A stretch of 64,000 nucleotides of DNA, from positions 930,001-994,000 of the forward strand of contig NZ_CP015363.1 in NCBI RefSeq assembly GCF_002078355.1. The letters are read 5' to 3'. Origin of the DNA: Ferroplasma acidiphilum. GTDB lineage: Archaea > Thermoplasmatota > Thermoplasmata > Thermoplasmatales > Thermoplasmataceae. Position numbers and translations under genes: made by a program. The notes beneath the pieces were generated by a model. The model did not search any database and was not told the origin of the DNA. It saw nothing but the letters and a program-made list of their open reading frames with translations. Positions 1 to 8,583 of this stretch are shown piece after piece (position 1 is the stretch's first letter; the number at the start of each line of letters is the position of its first letter).

Positions 1-2205
1 ATTGTCCCTCAAATAATCCTTTATTATCACAGAGGCATTGTCATAATCAAATTTATTATTCTTTCTAGCTGCATTCAAAAAGAAATATATCTCCTTTTTA
101 ATCAGAGAAATATTATTACATCTAATTTTATTCCATCTCATACCATTCAATAGTGAACTTTCCAGTTCTACAAGTATAGTCTCATTCCAGGAGTTATAAA
201 ATATGTTGTTAGAAAAAGATAATAATGCATGCAACTTGGACCTCAATGCTATCTCAATAACATTTACGAGATATCTTAAAATATCACTATCTTTTTTAGG
301 GTCGTTGAGATATATATAGTAGGTAGAATCAAAAAGAAAATTATCCAGTTTGGCATTCGCATCATCAAGCGTAAGTACAATGTTATTTACCTTTAAGTCT
401 GATTCCACATTCGAAGATAACTTCAAGAACTTATCCATATTCATAAATGGTATAGCACCTGGAAATGACAGAAATAATATAGCCGATGAATATTTTGCCC
501 CAACTTTAGGTGCCAGTACATGCCTGAGGGAAAATTCATATATTGTGTATGGATCGATTTTTCCATTTGATATCCCGGACGTTGGTAGTCTGTTATTAAA
601 CGAGTTTGTTCCTAATCCAAATAAATTTTCAATATGCGCGGCAGTCTTTGCCGGATAGCCGCTAATCATGGACATGGATATTTTATCTGGCACTGCAGGT
701 AGGTTAATATTGTTTACATTGAGGATTATATTAATTATTTCCGATACTATTTCTTCGTTATTTTCACTTTTTGAACCTGCATTTATATCTGTTAAAATAT
801 CACTTTCAATATTGTCCCAGTTTATTTTATTATTTTCTTTACCGGCTAGTAGCAGTGGGATCAAAAATGCAGATTTAGATTTATTATTTTTCGGGAGAAA
901 ATTTTCCAGTATAGAAATATTGTCATCCAGAATATCATCCAGTTTGTTCCTTATCATGTATGCCTGTTCAGATTTAAGTGTTGTTTTGAGCTGGACATAC
1001 CTGATATAAAATGCATGCAGGCGCTCCTGTATTTTACCGGATTCTTCCATATCTATCGAATTACTGTCATAGTATGTTTCAGCTTCAACGTATTCCCTCA
1101 CACTTCTGGGAGTGCGCTTCTTGTTCTCCGGCATATCTTTGTGAAAATTTATTGAAAAAGACTCAAGATTAGCTATGTGGTCAGAGTATATTTCAGCGTT
1201 ATGCCGCATTTCATCCCGTAATGGAATATTTTCGAGATGCAGTACCTGTTTAAATTTTGTGCCGTCGGCTACGAATTTTAAAAGTATTTCTTTATTAATT
1301 GAACCTATGTTGGAGCTGGATATATCTATTTTCCTATCTGTTAATGTTATTCCGTTTTCCAGGTGAGCCTTGATGCCAATTTCCCTTGTTAGTTCATTAG
1401 CTAGAATTTTAACATCCAACGAAATTGCAGTATCTCTCACATAGTATATCGAATTCAAAGTGCTCCATAAATAAAACCCGTTATTTTTTTCTATATTTTG
1501 TATTATTATTTTCTTCAAAAACGATGAAGTGGTTATAAATGTTGTATTTGTAATGTTGATTTTCTGAATTCTAGATTTTGGAATACATGGCGCATTGTTA
1601 AAATATATATCTTTTATATTATCGTTATTATCGGAAAATATGCTTGATAGAGTATCCGCCAATCTAGAAAAACTGCTCTCAAATTGAAGATTATGTTCCA
1701 GACTCACGTCAATAGAATTAGAAATATACTGTGTTCCTTTCTCAGTTGCGAACGCTATGAAATAAACATCATCTTTTGATAATTCCAATTCTGCCATTAT
1801 AGAAGAGAACTTTTCCAATTGTGTATCAAGTTCTGATTTGTCTCGCATATATTTGTTTTCCTCATAATTAGATAACTTATTAAAATCATGGAAGAGATAT
1901 CCAAAAATTGATCGTTTTAGCTTCTTGGTAATATTTTCTATCTCCTCTTCGGGATTTTTATTTAAGTATTTGTAGTCAAATACTTTGAGAGCCATTGCTG
2001 TACCGGAAAATATATGAATTAAATAGAACATATCGCTTTTATTGGCATAGGAGTCCTTTTCGTTCCCACCTTTTGCACATTTCATAAAATCAGGATCCAT
2101 CCACAAAGGCGAAAATATTGAATTTGTAGCCCACTCCATAGCTTCAGTAAATAAACGATTCTGAAAATTGATTATATTCTCTACATTAATATTATTAGAT
2201 TTCAT
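1..2205 (-). CDS. cas10d: Cas10d/Csc3-like large subunit of a type I-D CRISPR effector (partial, 3' end beyond the left edge)
   Basis: An uninterrupted left-going frame of 735 codons runs from an ATG at 2205 off the window edge; Csc3 proteins are usually about 900-1000 residues, so the C-terminus is missing. Seen: an N-terminal HD motif (YLFHDFNKL, H106-D107), followed by an RLADTLSSIF segment as in the HD domains of Cas10-type proteins. Then comes a region (FLKKII..GFYLWSTLNSIYYV) resembling the Csc3 stretch that ends in a hydrophobic 'fpnGvvYl' strand. Known: Cas10d combines an HD nuclease with an inactive polymerase-like fold and forms the large subunit of type I-D Cascade. The ATG overlaps the stop of cas6 as ATGA, so the two are translationally coupled. 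Alternative: a diverged type III Cas10. The missing C-terminus and unseen csc1/csc2/cas3 would settle it. Confidence 0.8.
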   Translation of the reverse strand, partial: MKSNNINVENIINFQNRLFTEAMEWATNSIFSPLWMDPDFMKCAKGGNEKDSYANKSDMFYLIHIFSGTAMALKVFDYKYLNKNPEEEIENITKKLKRSIFGYLFHDFNKLSNYEENKYMRDKSELDTQLEKFSSIMAELELSKDDVYFIAFATEKGTQYISNSIDVSLEHNLQFESSFSRLADTLSSIFSDNNDNIKDIYFNNAPCIPKSRIQKINITNTTFITTSSFLKKIIIQNIEKNNGFYLWSTLNSIYYVRDTAISLDVKILANELTREIGIKAHLENGITLTDRKIDISSSNIGSINKEILLKFVADGTKFKQVLHLENIPLRDEMRHNAEIYSDHIANLESFSINFHKDMPENKKRTPRSVREYVEAETYYDSNSIDMEESGKIQERLHAFYIRYVQLKTTLKSEQAYMIRNKLDDILDDNISILENFLPKNNKSKSAFLIPLLLAGKENNKINWDNIESDILTDINAGSKSENNEEIVSEIINIILNVNNINLPAVPDKISMSMISGYPAKTAAHIENLFGLGTNSFNNRLPTSGISNGKIDPYTIYEFSLRHVLAPKVGAKYSSAILFLSFPGAIPFMNMDKFLKLSSNVESDLKVNNIVLTLDDANAKLDNFLFDSTYYIYLNDPKKDSDILRYLVNVIEIALRSKLHALLSFSNNIFYNSWNETILVELESSLLNGMRWNKIRCNNISLIKKEIYFFLNAARKNNKFDYDNASVIIKDYLRDN

Positions 2206-2921
2206 TTTACAACCTCCCAGCAACCGAGCCCAAGTGATGTTTTTGAACCTAAACCTTTGTAATACAATAATTTTAGGATGTCTGGTTGAGCTGTAATTGT
2301 GCCCGATAAATTAAACCCGGTAGAAATACTTTCCTTTTTTCCATTACTGGATATTCTAATACTTTTCTTTCGGGGGGTTAAATCTGAGAAATTTACACTT
2401 GAGCTATTTATACCAAAAAATTTACTTAACTGATTTTCAATTACCAATTTTAGATTTGGAGCTACGTTTTGTTCATCGTTTACATAAATTTTTTTTCTAA
2501 TATAATCTCTCACTAGAATCGGAGACAATGATTTAAATTTTAATTCGTCTGCATCCCCATTATAGGGCTTAATATCCTCTATACGAGATACTTCAAATAC
2601 TGTGTCTTTTATTCTTATTTTATTGTCCTGCAGAATTCCTAGACGCAGGTAATCTATTAGTTTTTCATTTAATGTTCTGAATATTATATACCCTTTGTCG
2701 ATATTAAGACCGTTATCAGCAAATAATTCTGATCTGGGAATAAATGGAGAAATTATATTACTAAATGTATATATTCCAATCTGTGAACTCCTATGCAGTG
2801 GAATGATATCTTCCTGAAAATTAAGGAGTTTTTTATATATAGAGATACCAATAAAATAATTATACTCGAATGGAATAATTTTACCATCTACCCGTTTAAT
2901 ATACAATTTTGTACTCTTCAT
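2202..2921 (-). CDS. cas6: Cas6 pre-crRNA processing endoribonuclease
   Basis: Cas6 cleaves CRISPR repeat RNA to release crRNAs. Seen: an N-terminal start typical of Cas6 (KIIPFEYNYFIGISIYKKL, first ferredoxin-like strand and helix) and a C-terminal glycine-rich loop, KGLGSKTSLGLGCWEVV, the family's G-rich signature. Length (239 aa) is normal. I chose the ATG at 2921 because it begins the conserved fold and lies about 23 bp downstream of an ATTAATATATTAAT element (2938-2951) that can serve as a TATA box for a leaderless mRNA. In-frame ATGs at 2939 and 2966 would add 6 or 15 residues and overlap the divergent gene. The stop overlaps the cas10d start (ATGA), giving a cas6-cas10d operon. Confidence 0.88.
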   Translation of the reverse strand: MKSTKLYIKRVDGKIIPFEYNYFIGISIYKKLLNFQEDIIPLHRSSQIGIYTFSNIISPFIPRSELFADNGLNIDKGYIIFRTLNEKLIDYLRLGILQDNKIRIKDTVFEVSRIEDIKPYNGDADELKFKSLSPILVRDYIRKKIYVNDEQNVAPNLKLVIENQLSKFFGINSSSVNFSDLTPRKKSIRISSNGKKESISTGFNLSGTITAQPDILKLLYYKGLGSKTSLGLGCWEVVK

Positions 2922-2937
2922 AATAAAGTTAATATCC

Positions 2938-2951
2938 ATTAATATATTAAT
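2938..2951. promoter_or_regulatory. Perfect 14-bp AT palindrome between divergent cas6 and CARF regulator
   Basis: ATTAATATATTAAT is identical on both strands and sits just upstream of the chosen cas6 start, 7 bp before the regulator start at 2958. It is placed to be a TATA element for cas6 and/or a binding site for the adjacent CARF-HTH protein. Position and symmetry are seen; the role is inferred. Confidence 0.45.
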
Positions 2952-2957
2952 CTTTGT

Positions 2958-3695
2958 ATGCAACAAGACGAAAGAATTTCTTCGCTTAATCGTGAGATAA
3001 ATTTAATAACATTTATTGGGTACCGGGAATATCTCGTACTCAATTTTATTAGAGACAACATTAAAGTAAACCCTTCAATCATATATATATTTTCATCCAA
3101 ACTTCCAGTTTTACCCAGTGAACAGTCAAATGCACAGAATGAAATTATTCTGAAAAAATTAAAAGAATATGTGAAAATGAATGGTAAAGACGTACAAATT
3201 AAAGAAAATAGAACGGACAATTTATGGGATATTAAATATTATTATAGAACTCTCAAGCGTTTGCCTGCCGAATCTAATTACATAATCAATATCAGTTCCG
3301 GCCCTGGAGTGTATTCTGCCGCTGCAATGTTATGGGCTCTTGAATCTGATAACCAGATCTCTTATAGCGTAGAATCATGGCATAACAAAACCTTGCAATC
3401 AGCTATCTTTAGGAATTTAAATATGCAATCATTTTCATTTTTCAATTTTAAAACAGATAACATGGATAGATTAATTATCACAGCATTAGAACTTGGTCAT
3501 AACACAACAATTGACATTAAAGAGTATTTATCGAAACAAAAAGGATATAAAACAACATTGAGAAATATCCAAGTTCATATACGTGAACTCTGTAATTCAG
3601 GTGTTCTTATAACAGATGGAAATAAACCGTCTACTATTTCTTTTTCAAATGAGTTTTCCAAATTGGGATATTCGTCTTCCGATTTCCGAAAATAA
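2958..3695 (+). CDS. csa3: CARF-winged helix CRISPR transcriptional regulator (Csa3-like)
   Basis: Two-domain protein of 245 aa. Residues about 14-150 fit a CARF Rossmann domain: a first strand followed by FIGYREY, and a conserved loop NISSGPGVYSAAAMLWAL (111-128) at the position where CARF proteins bind cyclic oligoadenylate. Residues about 165-240 form a winged helix-turn-helix (MDRLIITALELG..TLRNIQVHIRELCNSGVL). Known: Csa3 proteins regulate cas genes and spacer acquisition in response to cA4. It is divergent from cas6 with a short shared promoter region, so autoregulation and control of cas6-cas10d is the natural inference. No effector (HEPN or nuclease) domain is visible, so a Csx1/Csm6 RNase is unlikely. 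Confidence 0.8.
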   Translation: MQQDERISSLNREINLITFIGYREYLVLNFIRDNIKVNPSIIYIFSSKLPVLPSEQSNAQNEIILKKLKEYVKMNGKDVQIKENRTDNLWDIKYYYRTLKRLPAESNYIINISSGPGVYSAAAMLWALESDNQISYSVESWHNKTLQSAIFRNLNMQSFSFFNFKTDNMDRLIITALELGHNTTIDIKEYLSKQKGYKTTLRNIQVHIRELCNSGVLITDGNKPSTISFSNEFSKLGYSSSDFRK

Positions 3696-3815
3696 TGTAT
3701 TAAATATTAATTATAAAACCATACTTTTTAACTAATATATGCGAAATAATGAAAAACATTAAGATATTAAGTTTGTCAATAATGCATAGGATTCAGTTAA
3801 CCCAACTCACATAAT

Positions 3816-4175
3816 TTATAGCTTTTCTACATAATAATATGACTGCGGTGGCCTGTTTTTTAATTTTTTATCCTTTAATTTTTTTGCCATGCTAATTTCT
3901 ATAGCATATCCGGTACTACAATTTTCAAAATATTTGAAAAAGCTTTCTTCAGATATACCTGCATATTCTTTATATTCAGACCATAGCGTTTCTGGAGAAT
4001 CTTCTATAATTTTACCTATTTTAAAAGACACTGTAATTCTCTGAACAGGGCTGGTAGAATAAATGTATGCGTGTTTAACATTTTTCTTGAATATCTTCCT
4101 TCTGAATTCATATTTTTTCTCTCCGATCAGTATTTTGTTAACATATTCCGGTTTAATTGAAAGTAAAACTTTCAT
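3816..4175 (-). CDS. ASCH-domain protein (PUA-like fold)
   Basis: Small 119-aa protein. Seen: LLSIKPEYVNKILIGEKKYEFRR with the GxKxxExR signature of the ASCH superfamily at residues 18-25, and a C-terminal NRPPQSYYYV segment. Known: ASCH domains bind RNA or modified nucleotides, and E. coli YqfB of this superfamily hydrolyses N4-acetylcytidine. Inferred role: nucleic-acid or nucleoside binding, possibly as an amidohydrolase. It starts 23 nt inside the end of the upstream gene at 4153-5496, whose own C-terminal domain carries a similar GPPQS motif, so the two probably work together. It could equally be a regulator acting on RNA; no substrate can be read from the sequence. Confidence 0.7.
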   Translation of the reverse strand: MKVLLSIKPEYVNKILIGEKKYEFRRKIFKKNVKHAYIYSTSPVQRITVSFKIGKIIEDSPETLWSEYKEYAGISEESFFKYFENCSTGYAIEISMAKKLKDKKLKNRPPQSYYYVEKL

Positions 4176-5496
4176 CTATATCACCTATTTTTTTAATTTT
4201 TTCATATTTGACATCATCAATTTGAAGTATTGATTGTGGGGGCCCATTTAAAATGTTTTCCTTAAATAATCTTTCATATTTTACAGGATGTTTCAACTTA
4301 AAAATATGGTTAAACTTTATAATTAACCTTTTACCACTATCATCTTTTAATTCCTGTTCAGTGTAAACACTACGCTTGCCTATAATAGTGGAAATTTTTT
4401 GTGTGTCATTTTCACTGCGAATGATTTTTGCGATACCAAGATCAAAGATGGACGATTTTTTATGTGAAATATAAAATAAAAGAATATCTCCCGCATTTAT
4501 TGATGAAATATTGGAATGACTAATGTATGCTTTTTCTATAGAATTTATAGAACTTAATGGATAACCCTGCAATATTTCCATCGGTGATTGGAATAATCTT
4601 TTGTAAAACGTCCATTTAATTGGTATTATAAATTTATTAACCTTCGGTCCATCATAAAATGATGGAAAATACTTCATATTAAACTTCACAAAATCAGTAA
4701 TCTGGTTATTGTTTGCTCTCTCCGGCCTCAATGATTTGATAAATATGTGTTCACCCCCATCATTTAAACCGGCACCTGTAAATCCATATTCTTTAATTAA
4801 GTACACTAAAGAATCGTTTTCATCTACAAAATGCGTAAGGTACATACAGTTAACATTCTCTTTTATGCATTCTTCGACAGCAATTCTAATCAAAGCTTCT
4901 CCGAATTTATAACCATTCATAGTAACTATAAATGTTGAAATCTTTAATCGTCTCCTTTTCGGAATATTATTCTTTTGCAGTTTTATTTCCTCGTTCTCTA
5001 ATTTATATATCATTAAAGCGGCAATATTATGATTGGCATCATAAAATACAGAACATGGTCTCTTTTCCATTTGCCTCCTCATGAACCATTCAGTAAATTC
5101 AGGATAATTAGCTTTTAATGTATCAAATATTCTATCATTTATATCTAAATCAGCCACACTTGGTGACTTTAAACTAAAATTGTTATCACTATCCAGTTGT
5201 GGCAATAAATAATTATAAGCTTCCAGCAAAGTCAAAATATTATCTTTTAGTTCTGTATTTGTAAAATTGAATACCATATCTTGATTATTGCTTATTATAT
5301 AGTTTACGCTGTGTTCTTTGAAAAGTGTTATTAATTGGCTATATTCTCCACCATTTTCTGACCTTATAATATTATAATTTTCATCCAGTGAATTGCCATT
5401 TATGTCCAGTAATTCAAAGTCCAATTTTTTGAGCGAATTGAATAATTTTGTATATTCTCTATCTGTTAAACTTTCACAGTCAATAATTACCTTCAT
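4153..5496 (-). CDS. Three-domain protein: PIN-like N-terminus, GNAT acetyltransferase, PUA-like (ASCH/EVE) C-terminus
   Basis: 447 aa. Residues 1-100 begin MKVIIDCESLTDREY and continue to YIISNNQDMVF, resembling a diverged PIN-type fold (acidic residue after the first strand, N/D late). Residues about 125-255 are a GNAT acetyltransferase: the acetyl-CoA binding helix follows YKFGEALIRIAVEECIKE, then MYLTHF and YLIKEYGFTGAG. Residues about 280-440 look PUA-like (INAGDILLFYISH, LFKENILNGPPQSILQ). No full match to a named system is known to me. The ASCH gene overlaps its 3' end, implying coupled translation. Its position beside the CRISPR locus suggests a defence or toxin-type module, but that is inference. 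The GNAT call is firmer than the flanking domains. Confidence 0.6.
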   Translation of the reverse strand: MKVIIDCESLTDREYTKLFNSLKKLDFELLDINGNSLDENYNIIRSENGGEYSQLITLFKEHSVNYIISNNQDMVFNFTNTELKDNILTLLEAYNYLLPQLDSDNNFSLKSPSVADLDINDRIFDTLKANYPEFTEWFMRRQMEKRPCSVFYDANHNIAALMIYKLENEEIKLQKNNIPKRRRLKISTFIVTMNGYKFGEALIRIAVEECIKENVNCMYLTHFVDENDSLVYLIKEYGFTGAGLNDGGEHIFIKSLRPERANNNQITDFVKFNMKYFPSFYDGPKVNKFIIPIKWTFYKRLFQSPMEILQGYPLSSINSIEKAYISHSNISSINAGDILLFYISHKKSSIFDLGIAKIIRSENDTQKISTIIGKRSVYTEQELKDDSGKRLIIKFNHIFKLKHPVKYERLFKENILNGPPQSILQIDDVKYEKIKKIGDIDESFTFN

Positions 5497-5790
5497 CCTG
5501 GTGCCTCACAAAAATTAAAAACAATTGGGCATAGTGTGAAAATCACAGAGTGTCTGTTTGACATAATAAATATATTAATCAACAATATTTAATTCTATTG
5601 CTGTATTAATCCTAGATTTAGGGAATTCTATCCTATATTTGTATTTATTGGGATTATAAACTTTTAATTATTATCCGTCCTAATATAGCAACATGCGATT
5701 TTTATAGAAACATAATGTTCCAGGAAGAATGAAAAAAATGTCCGCTTTCTTTATTTATTAATAACAGATATATTAGTTGGAGGTGAAAAA

Positions 5791-5928
5791 ATGGGTGATA
5801 AGAAATCTAATGACCAGAGGTCAAATGTCTATAACCCAACAAGTTCAGACAATAAGGCCGCAGGCGACAATAAGTCAAATCAGATGAACCCTAACAACTC
5901 TGCTTACCGCAAATCAAGAGGGAAATAG
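5791..5928 (+). CDS. 45-aa hydrophilic small protein with internal repeat
   Basis: ATG at 5791 follows a strong ribosome site GGAGGTG with 5-nt spacing and is closed by TAG at 5926. The protein is very polar and Asn-rich, with no membrane or signal segment. Two related segments, DQRSNVYNP (residues 8-16) and DNKSNQMNP (26-34), form an internal repeat, and it ends NNSAYRKSRGK. I recall similar tiny NPNN.AY..SRG proteins annotated as conserved hypotheticals in many genomes, but no function is established. It stands alone in about 650 bp between convergent neighbours. Confidence 0.6.
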   Translation: MGDKKSNDQRSNVYNPTSSDNKAAGDNKSNQMNPNNSAYRKSRGK

Positions 5929-6192
5929 GCATACAGAGCATTGGTAAAATTTATAATATTTTTTCATTTTTATATTGGTATAATATATTGAATTTAATTA
6001 TCAATACCGCCTAAATAATAAGGGAGCATAAAGGAAAAATGTTGTTAATCAACAAAAAATGAATCATTTAACCAGATAGGGTTAAAATATAAATAGTATA
6101 TAAATAAAATGAGTTAAAATTAGAATTAAGAATGCATAAAATAGAAATACATAAGAATAGTTAATATAAATTTGTATATACATGGTGATATG

Positions 6193-6357
6193 ATGGAAAA
6201 ACTTACAGAATATGATGAAATTACAACAGAATGTTATGTAAAAAATAGGAAAAATGGTATATTTAAATTGAGGGCGTTTTGTATGGAAAATTCGCGTCCC
6301 GTCGTAATATCCGTTCCTGAACACTATAATTTTGTAATGGAGGTTAATAATGAATAA
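6193..6357 (+). CDS. Small hypothetical protein, first of a two-gene unit
   Basis: 54 aa starting MEKLTEYDEITTECYVKNRK. An ATG at 6172 opens the frame earlier, but GGTG at 6184-6187 lies 5 nt before the ATG at 6193, the same spacing as at 5791, so 6193 is preferred. The product looks like a short beta-rich polypeptide (FKLRAFCMENSRPVVISVP); no family recognised. The next gene starts inside its last codons. Confidence 0.45.
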   Translation: MEKLTEYDEITTECYVKNRKNGIFKLRAFCMENSRPVVISVPEHYNFVMEVNNE

Positions 6358-6511
6358 CGAATCGAAAAGAGAGGAGCCCAGGGATATTATTACTTTCGGG
6401 ATTAATAGGACAGCTATTCTGTATAACAAGGAACTGCTCAGTGATCCCATAAAATACGATTTCCAGTATCAATCGGACCATTTACTTTTCCAGAGAAGAA
6501 GAAAATACTAA
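6350..6511 (+). CDS. Small hypothetical protein overlapping the preceding gene
   Basis: 53 aa, ATG at 6350, TAA at 6509-6511. The start is supported by GGAGGT at 6339-6344, 5 nt upstream, and by an 8-nt overlap with the preceding frame, the usual arrangement for coupled genes. The product is basic at the C-terminus (FQRRRKY). It has no recognised domain. The two small genes probably form one transcript. Confidence 0.45.
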   Translation: MNNESKREEPRDIITFGINRTAILYNKELLSDPIKYDFQYQSDHLLFQRRRKY

Positions 6512-6610
6512 AATTTGTATAGAATATCCACATTATTAAGACTGAAGATCAATATAAAAATTTAGTAAAAAAAGAACTTAATATTGGAAATAATTTGAAG
6601 GTGGGTTAGC

Positions 6611-7432
6611 ATAACTATTATATTACACATAATTACTGAAAGTATAGTCGGATTACTTGGTATTGTAACAGGTATTGTAACGGCAGTGATGTCAGTTCAT
6701 CTACAGAATAAGAGCAAGCATAAATTTGATCATCATTTAAAACATAAGCAAAATTTTGAAGTGTTAATAGATGCAATAAGAGAAGCATCTTTAAATGTTT
6801 ATCCTTATATAAAAATAGGAAGTAAAGAAGAACCATTTGAATCATTTACAAGTCGAAATTACAGTGTGAATTGGAAATTTTGGGAAACTTACTCTATTTT
6901 CAGTTACACATCTGTAATAAATAAAGATGGAAAAGAATATGAAATTATTAGAGTAGACAAACTACTATATAATGATATTAAGAATCACTGGCCAGAATTT
7001 TATGAGAACTTAAATAAGTGGAATGAAAAAATCAAAGTTGTAGGAGTGGAATCAACCGAAATAACTAACGCAATCATTGAAAATATATACAAACAACTTG
7101 ACGAATCGAATATAAAGGCCATAAACTCACCTACAGAATATATAGACAAAAATCAAAAATCTTTACAACGTCATGCATTAGCTGTTTACAATTTTGTAAT
7201 GAACACCAACATAAATGAATGGCCCAACCTTTACTCAAATATTGGGAGTTCGGAAATAACAGAACCGGTAAAAAAAATTGCGGAGAATGTAAAGCGGGAA
7301 AAGAGTGCTGAGTTAAAAAAATTTTATGGTAATGTTAAACCGTTTTTAGATACAGCTGAGGGCCTTATAAACGACTTAAAAAAATTAATCTATGACGAAA
7401 GCATTAAAAATAATTGTGAGTATATCAAATAG
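6611..7432 (+). CDS. Membrane-anchored hypothetical protein; start codon uncertain
   Basis: The first GTG/ATG in frame is at 6686/6689, but the frame is open from 6599 and encodes a clear transmembrane helix before it (IILHIITESIVGLLGIVTGI). I therefore place the start near 6611, an ATA codon 7 nt after GGTGG; no standard start codon exists upstream in frame. After the helix come about 230 soluble, helix-rich residues with many Lys/Glu and Trp (HWPEFYENLNKW), ending in a coiled-coil-like segment. One N-terminal helix with a cytoplasmic helical domain recalls SLATT-type effectors, but I cannot assign a family. Alternative: the real start is the GTG and the helix coding is vestigial. Confidence 0.5.
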   Translation: MTIILHIITESIVGLLGIVTGIVTAVMSVHLQNKSKHKFDHHLKHKQNFEVLIDAIREASLNVYPYIKIGSKEEPFESFTSRNYSVNWKFWETYSIFSYTSVINKDGKEYEIIRVDKLLYNDIKNHWPEFYENLNKWNEKIKVVGVESTEITNAIIENIYKQLDESNIKAINSPTEYIDKNQKSLQRHALAVYNFVMNTNINEWPNLYSNIGSSEITEPVKKIAENVKREKSAELKKFYGNVKPFLDTAEGLINDLKKLIYDESIKNNCEYIK

Positions 7433-7554
7433 TTGTATAAAATTCTTGGACAGTGTACATTATTTTCTGTAAATGTAATTTAAATACATTATTATTATCA
7501 CCTCCTAAGCTAGTTCTGTAGACTATTATCTCTTATTTTTCCTTATTATATATT

Positions 7555-7851
7555 TTATTCTTTCTCATTTAACTTAATTTCAGGCTGATATTCTGTTATT
7601 ATATTTTTTGAGGGTATATATTTATAATGTTTACTGGACAATCTAAATTTTATCTTATACTTTTCAAACTTTCTCCGATAGAATAAAACTACATAGACCC
7701 AGAGAAAGGTAATCATCCAAATTCCAAAATAGGCGATAAAAAAATATTCCAAAAAATTGTTCCCTTGAGCCAGAAGATAAGAAATAGGTGCGGATAGTAC
7801 AGCTCCTGTCACTAATGCCATAACTGTTCTTTTCCTTGTGGCGTCATTCAT
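7555..7851 (-). CDS. Two-helix small membrane protein
   Basis: 98 aa. Basic N-terminus (MNDATRKR), then two hydrophobic helices (about residues 10-30 and 35-60: VMALVTGAVLSAPISYLLA; YFFIAYFGIWMITFLWVYVVLF). A positively charged tail (YRRKFEKYKIKFRLSSKHYKY) probably lies in the cytoplasm. Family not recognised. A single gene, convergent with the gene ending at 7432. Confidence 0.5.
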   Translation of the reverse strand: MNDATRKRTVMALVTGAVLSAPISYLLAQGNNFLEYFFIAYFGIWMITFLWVYVVLFYRRKFEKYKIKFRLSSKHYKYIPSKNIITEYQPEIKLNEKE

Positions 7852-8325
7852 AAAATATATAGCGTTGGATTTTATTTAAATATTCTTATACTTACAGACT
7901 TCCAACATGTCTTACCAGTTAATTTTCTAGGAAATCGTTGTAGTTTTAAATATCAATAAAGTTAAATTTTTCCCTTACGTACCATGGGCAATATTTTATC
8001 ACTATTGATAAACCAGTCTAAAAATACAAATATTTATATATAAATAGATTAAATTCTCATGGCAAAAGACGATTCAACCATTAATAATGAGCTGTTAGCA
8101 AGGCGTGATCGAATACCGTGAAATGCATGAAGCAGTATAATAAAGGAGACAATTCTAAATCATGATTCGCAGCTGATAGGGAAATACCATGAAGGAACAT
8201 AGTAAAGGCGCGTACTGACAGGATTTATAATGCTGTGTTCTGCACCAGCGCATGGTGCAATTTTTTAATATGGGTCGATTCTAGAAGAGTTTCCTCCACC
8301 CCGTAATAAGAGAATATTTATAAAC
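7852..8325. other. Intergenic stretch without intact gene
   Basis: No open frame of note. A short frame from 8059 (MAKDDSTINNELLARRDR) breaks and resumes in another frame (EYREMHEAV), so it may be a fragment of a lost small gene; too short to assign. A terminator-like hairpin lies at 8241-8259, and the promoter of the RHH/MazF pair begins near 8312. Confidence 0.4.
8241..8268 (+). terminator. Terminator-like hairpin with T-run
   Basis: TGCACCA (8241-8247) and TGGTGCA (8253-8259) form a perfect 7-bp stem with a 5-nt loop, followed immediately by ATTTTTTAA. This resembles an intrinsic terminator, although archaea often terminate on T-runs alone. No clear upstream gene is left for it to serve. 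Confidence 0.35.
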
Positions 8326-8339
8326 TATAGTATACTATA
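8326..8339. promoter_or_regulatory. Operator-like palindrome in the RHH/MazF promoter
   Basis: TATAGTATACTATA is a perfect 14-bp palindrome immediately after a TATA-like element (ATTTATAAA, about 8315-8323) and 22 bp before the antitoxin ATG. This is where a ribbon-helix-helix antitoxin would bind to repress its own operon. Symmetry and position are seen; binding is inferred. Confidence 0.55.
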
Positions 8340-8361
8340 ACTAACATATAGGGGATATGCA

Positions 8362-8583
8362 ATGGAAGATGAAATAACTACTATACAATTAAAGAAGTCT
8401 GTGGTGAATGCTCTTAAAGAAATCAAGAAGTACCCGCGCGAGACATACAATGAAATCATTCTAGACCTAATAAACGATGCCAGAGAGACTCACGAACTTA
8501 ATACATTTGTCCAGAAAGCCCAGGAATCAAAGATGAAAGAGCTATGGGAAGAAGGAGATTACAGCGGTTGGGAACATGCCTGA
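8362..8583 (+). CDS. RHH-type antitoxin of a MazF/PemK-like pair
   Basis: 73 aa. The N-terminus (ITTIQLKKSVVNALKEIKK) fits a ribbon-helix-helix DNA-binding fold with a short strand followed by two helices. The C-terminal half (ESKMKELWEEGDYSGWEHA) is acidic and likely wraps the toxin. ATG follows a purine-rich AGGGGATATGCA ribosome site. The toxin gene starts 8 nt before its stop codon. The TATAGTATACTATA palindrome upstream suggests autorepression. Confidence 0.75.
   Translation: MEDEITTIQLKKSVVNALKEIKKYPRETYNEIILDLINDARETHELNTFVQKAQESKMKELWEEGDYSGWEHA

Noticed and set aside
350-1366. Plus-strand open frames of 63-113 codons across the left end
   Set aside because: They lie antisense to the long cas10d frame, which has clear domain motifs; the plus-strand products are low-complexity and Ser/Phe/Leu-rich.
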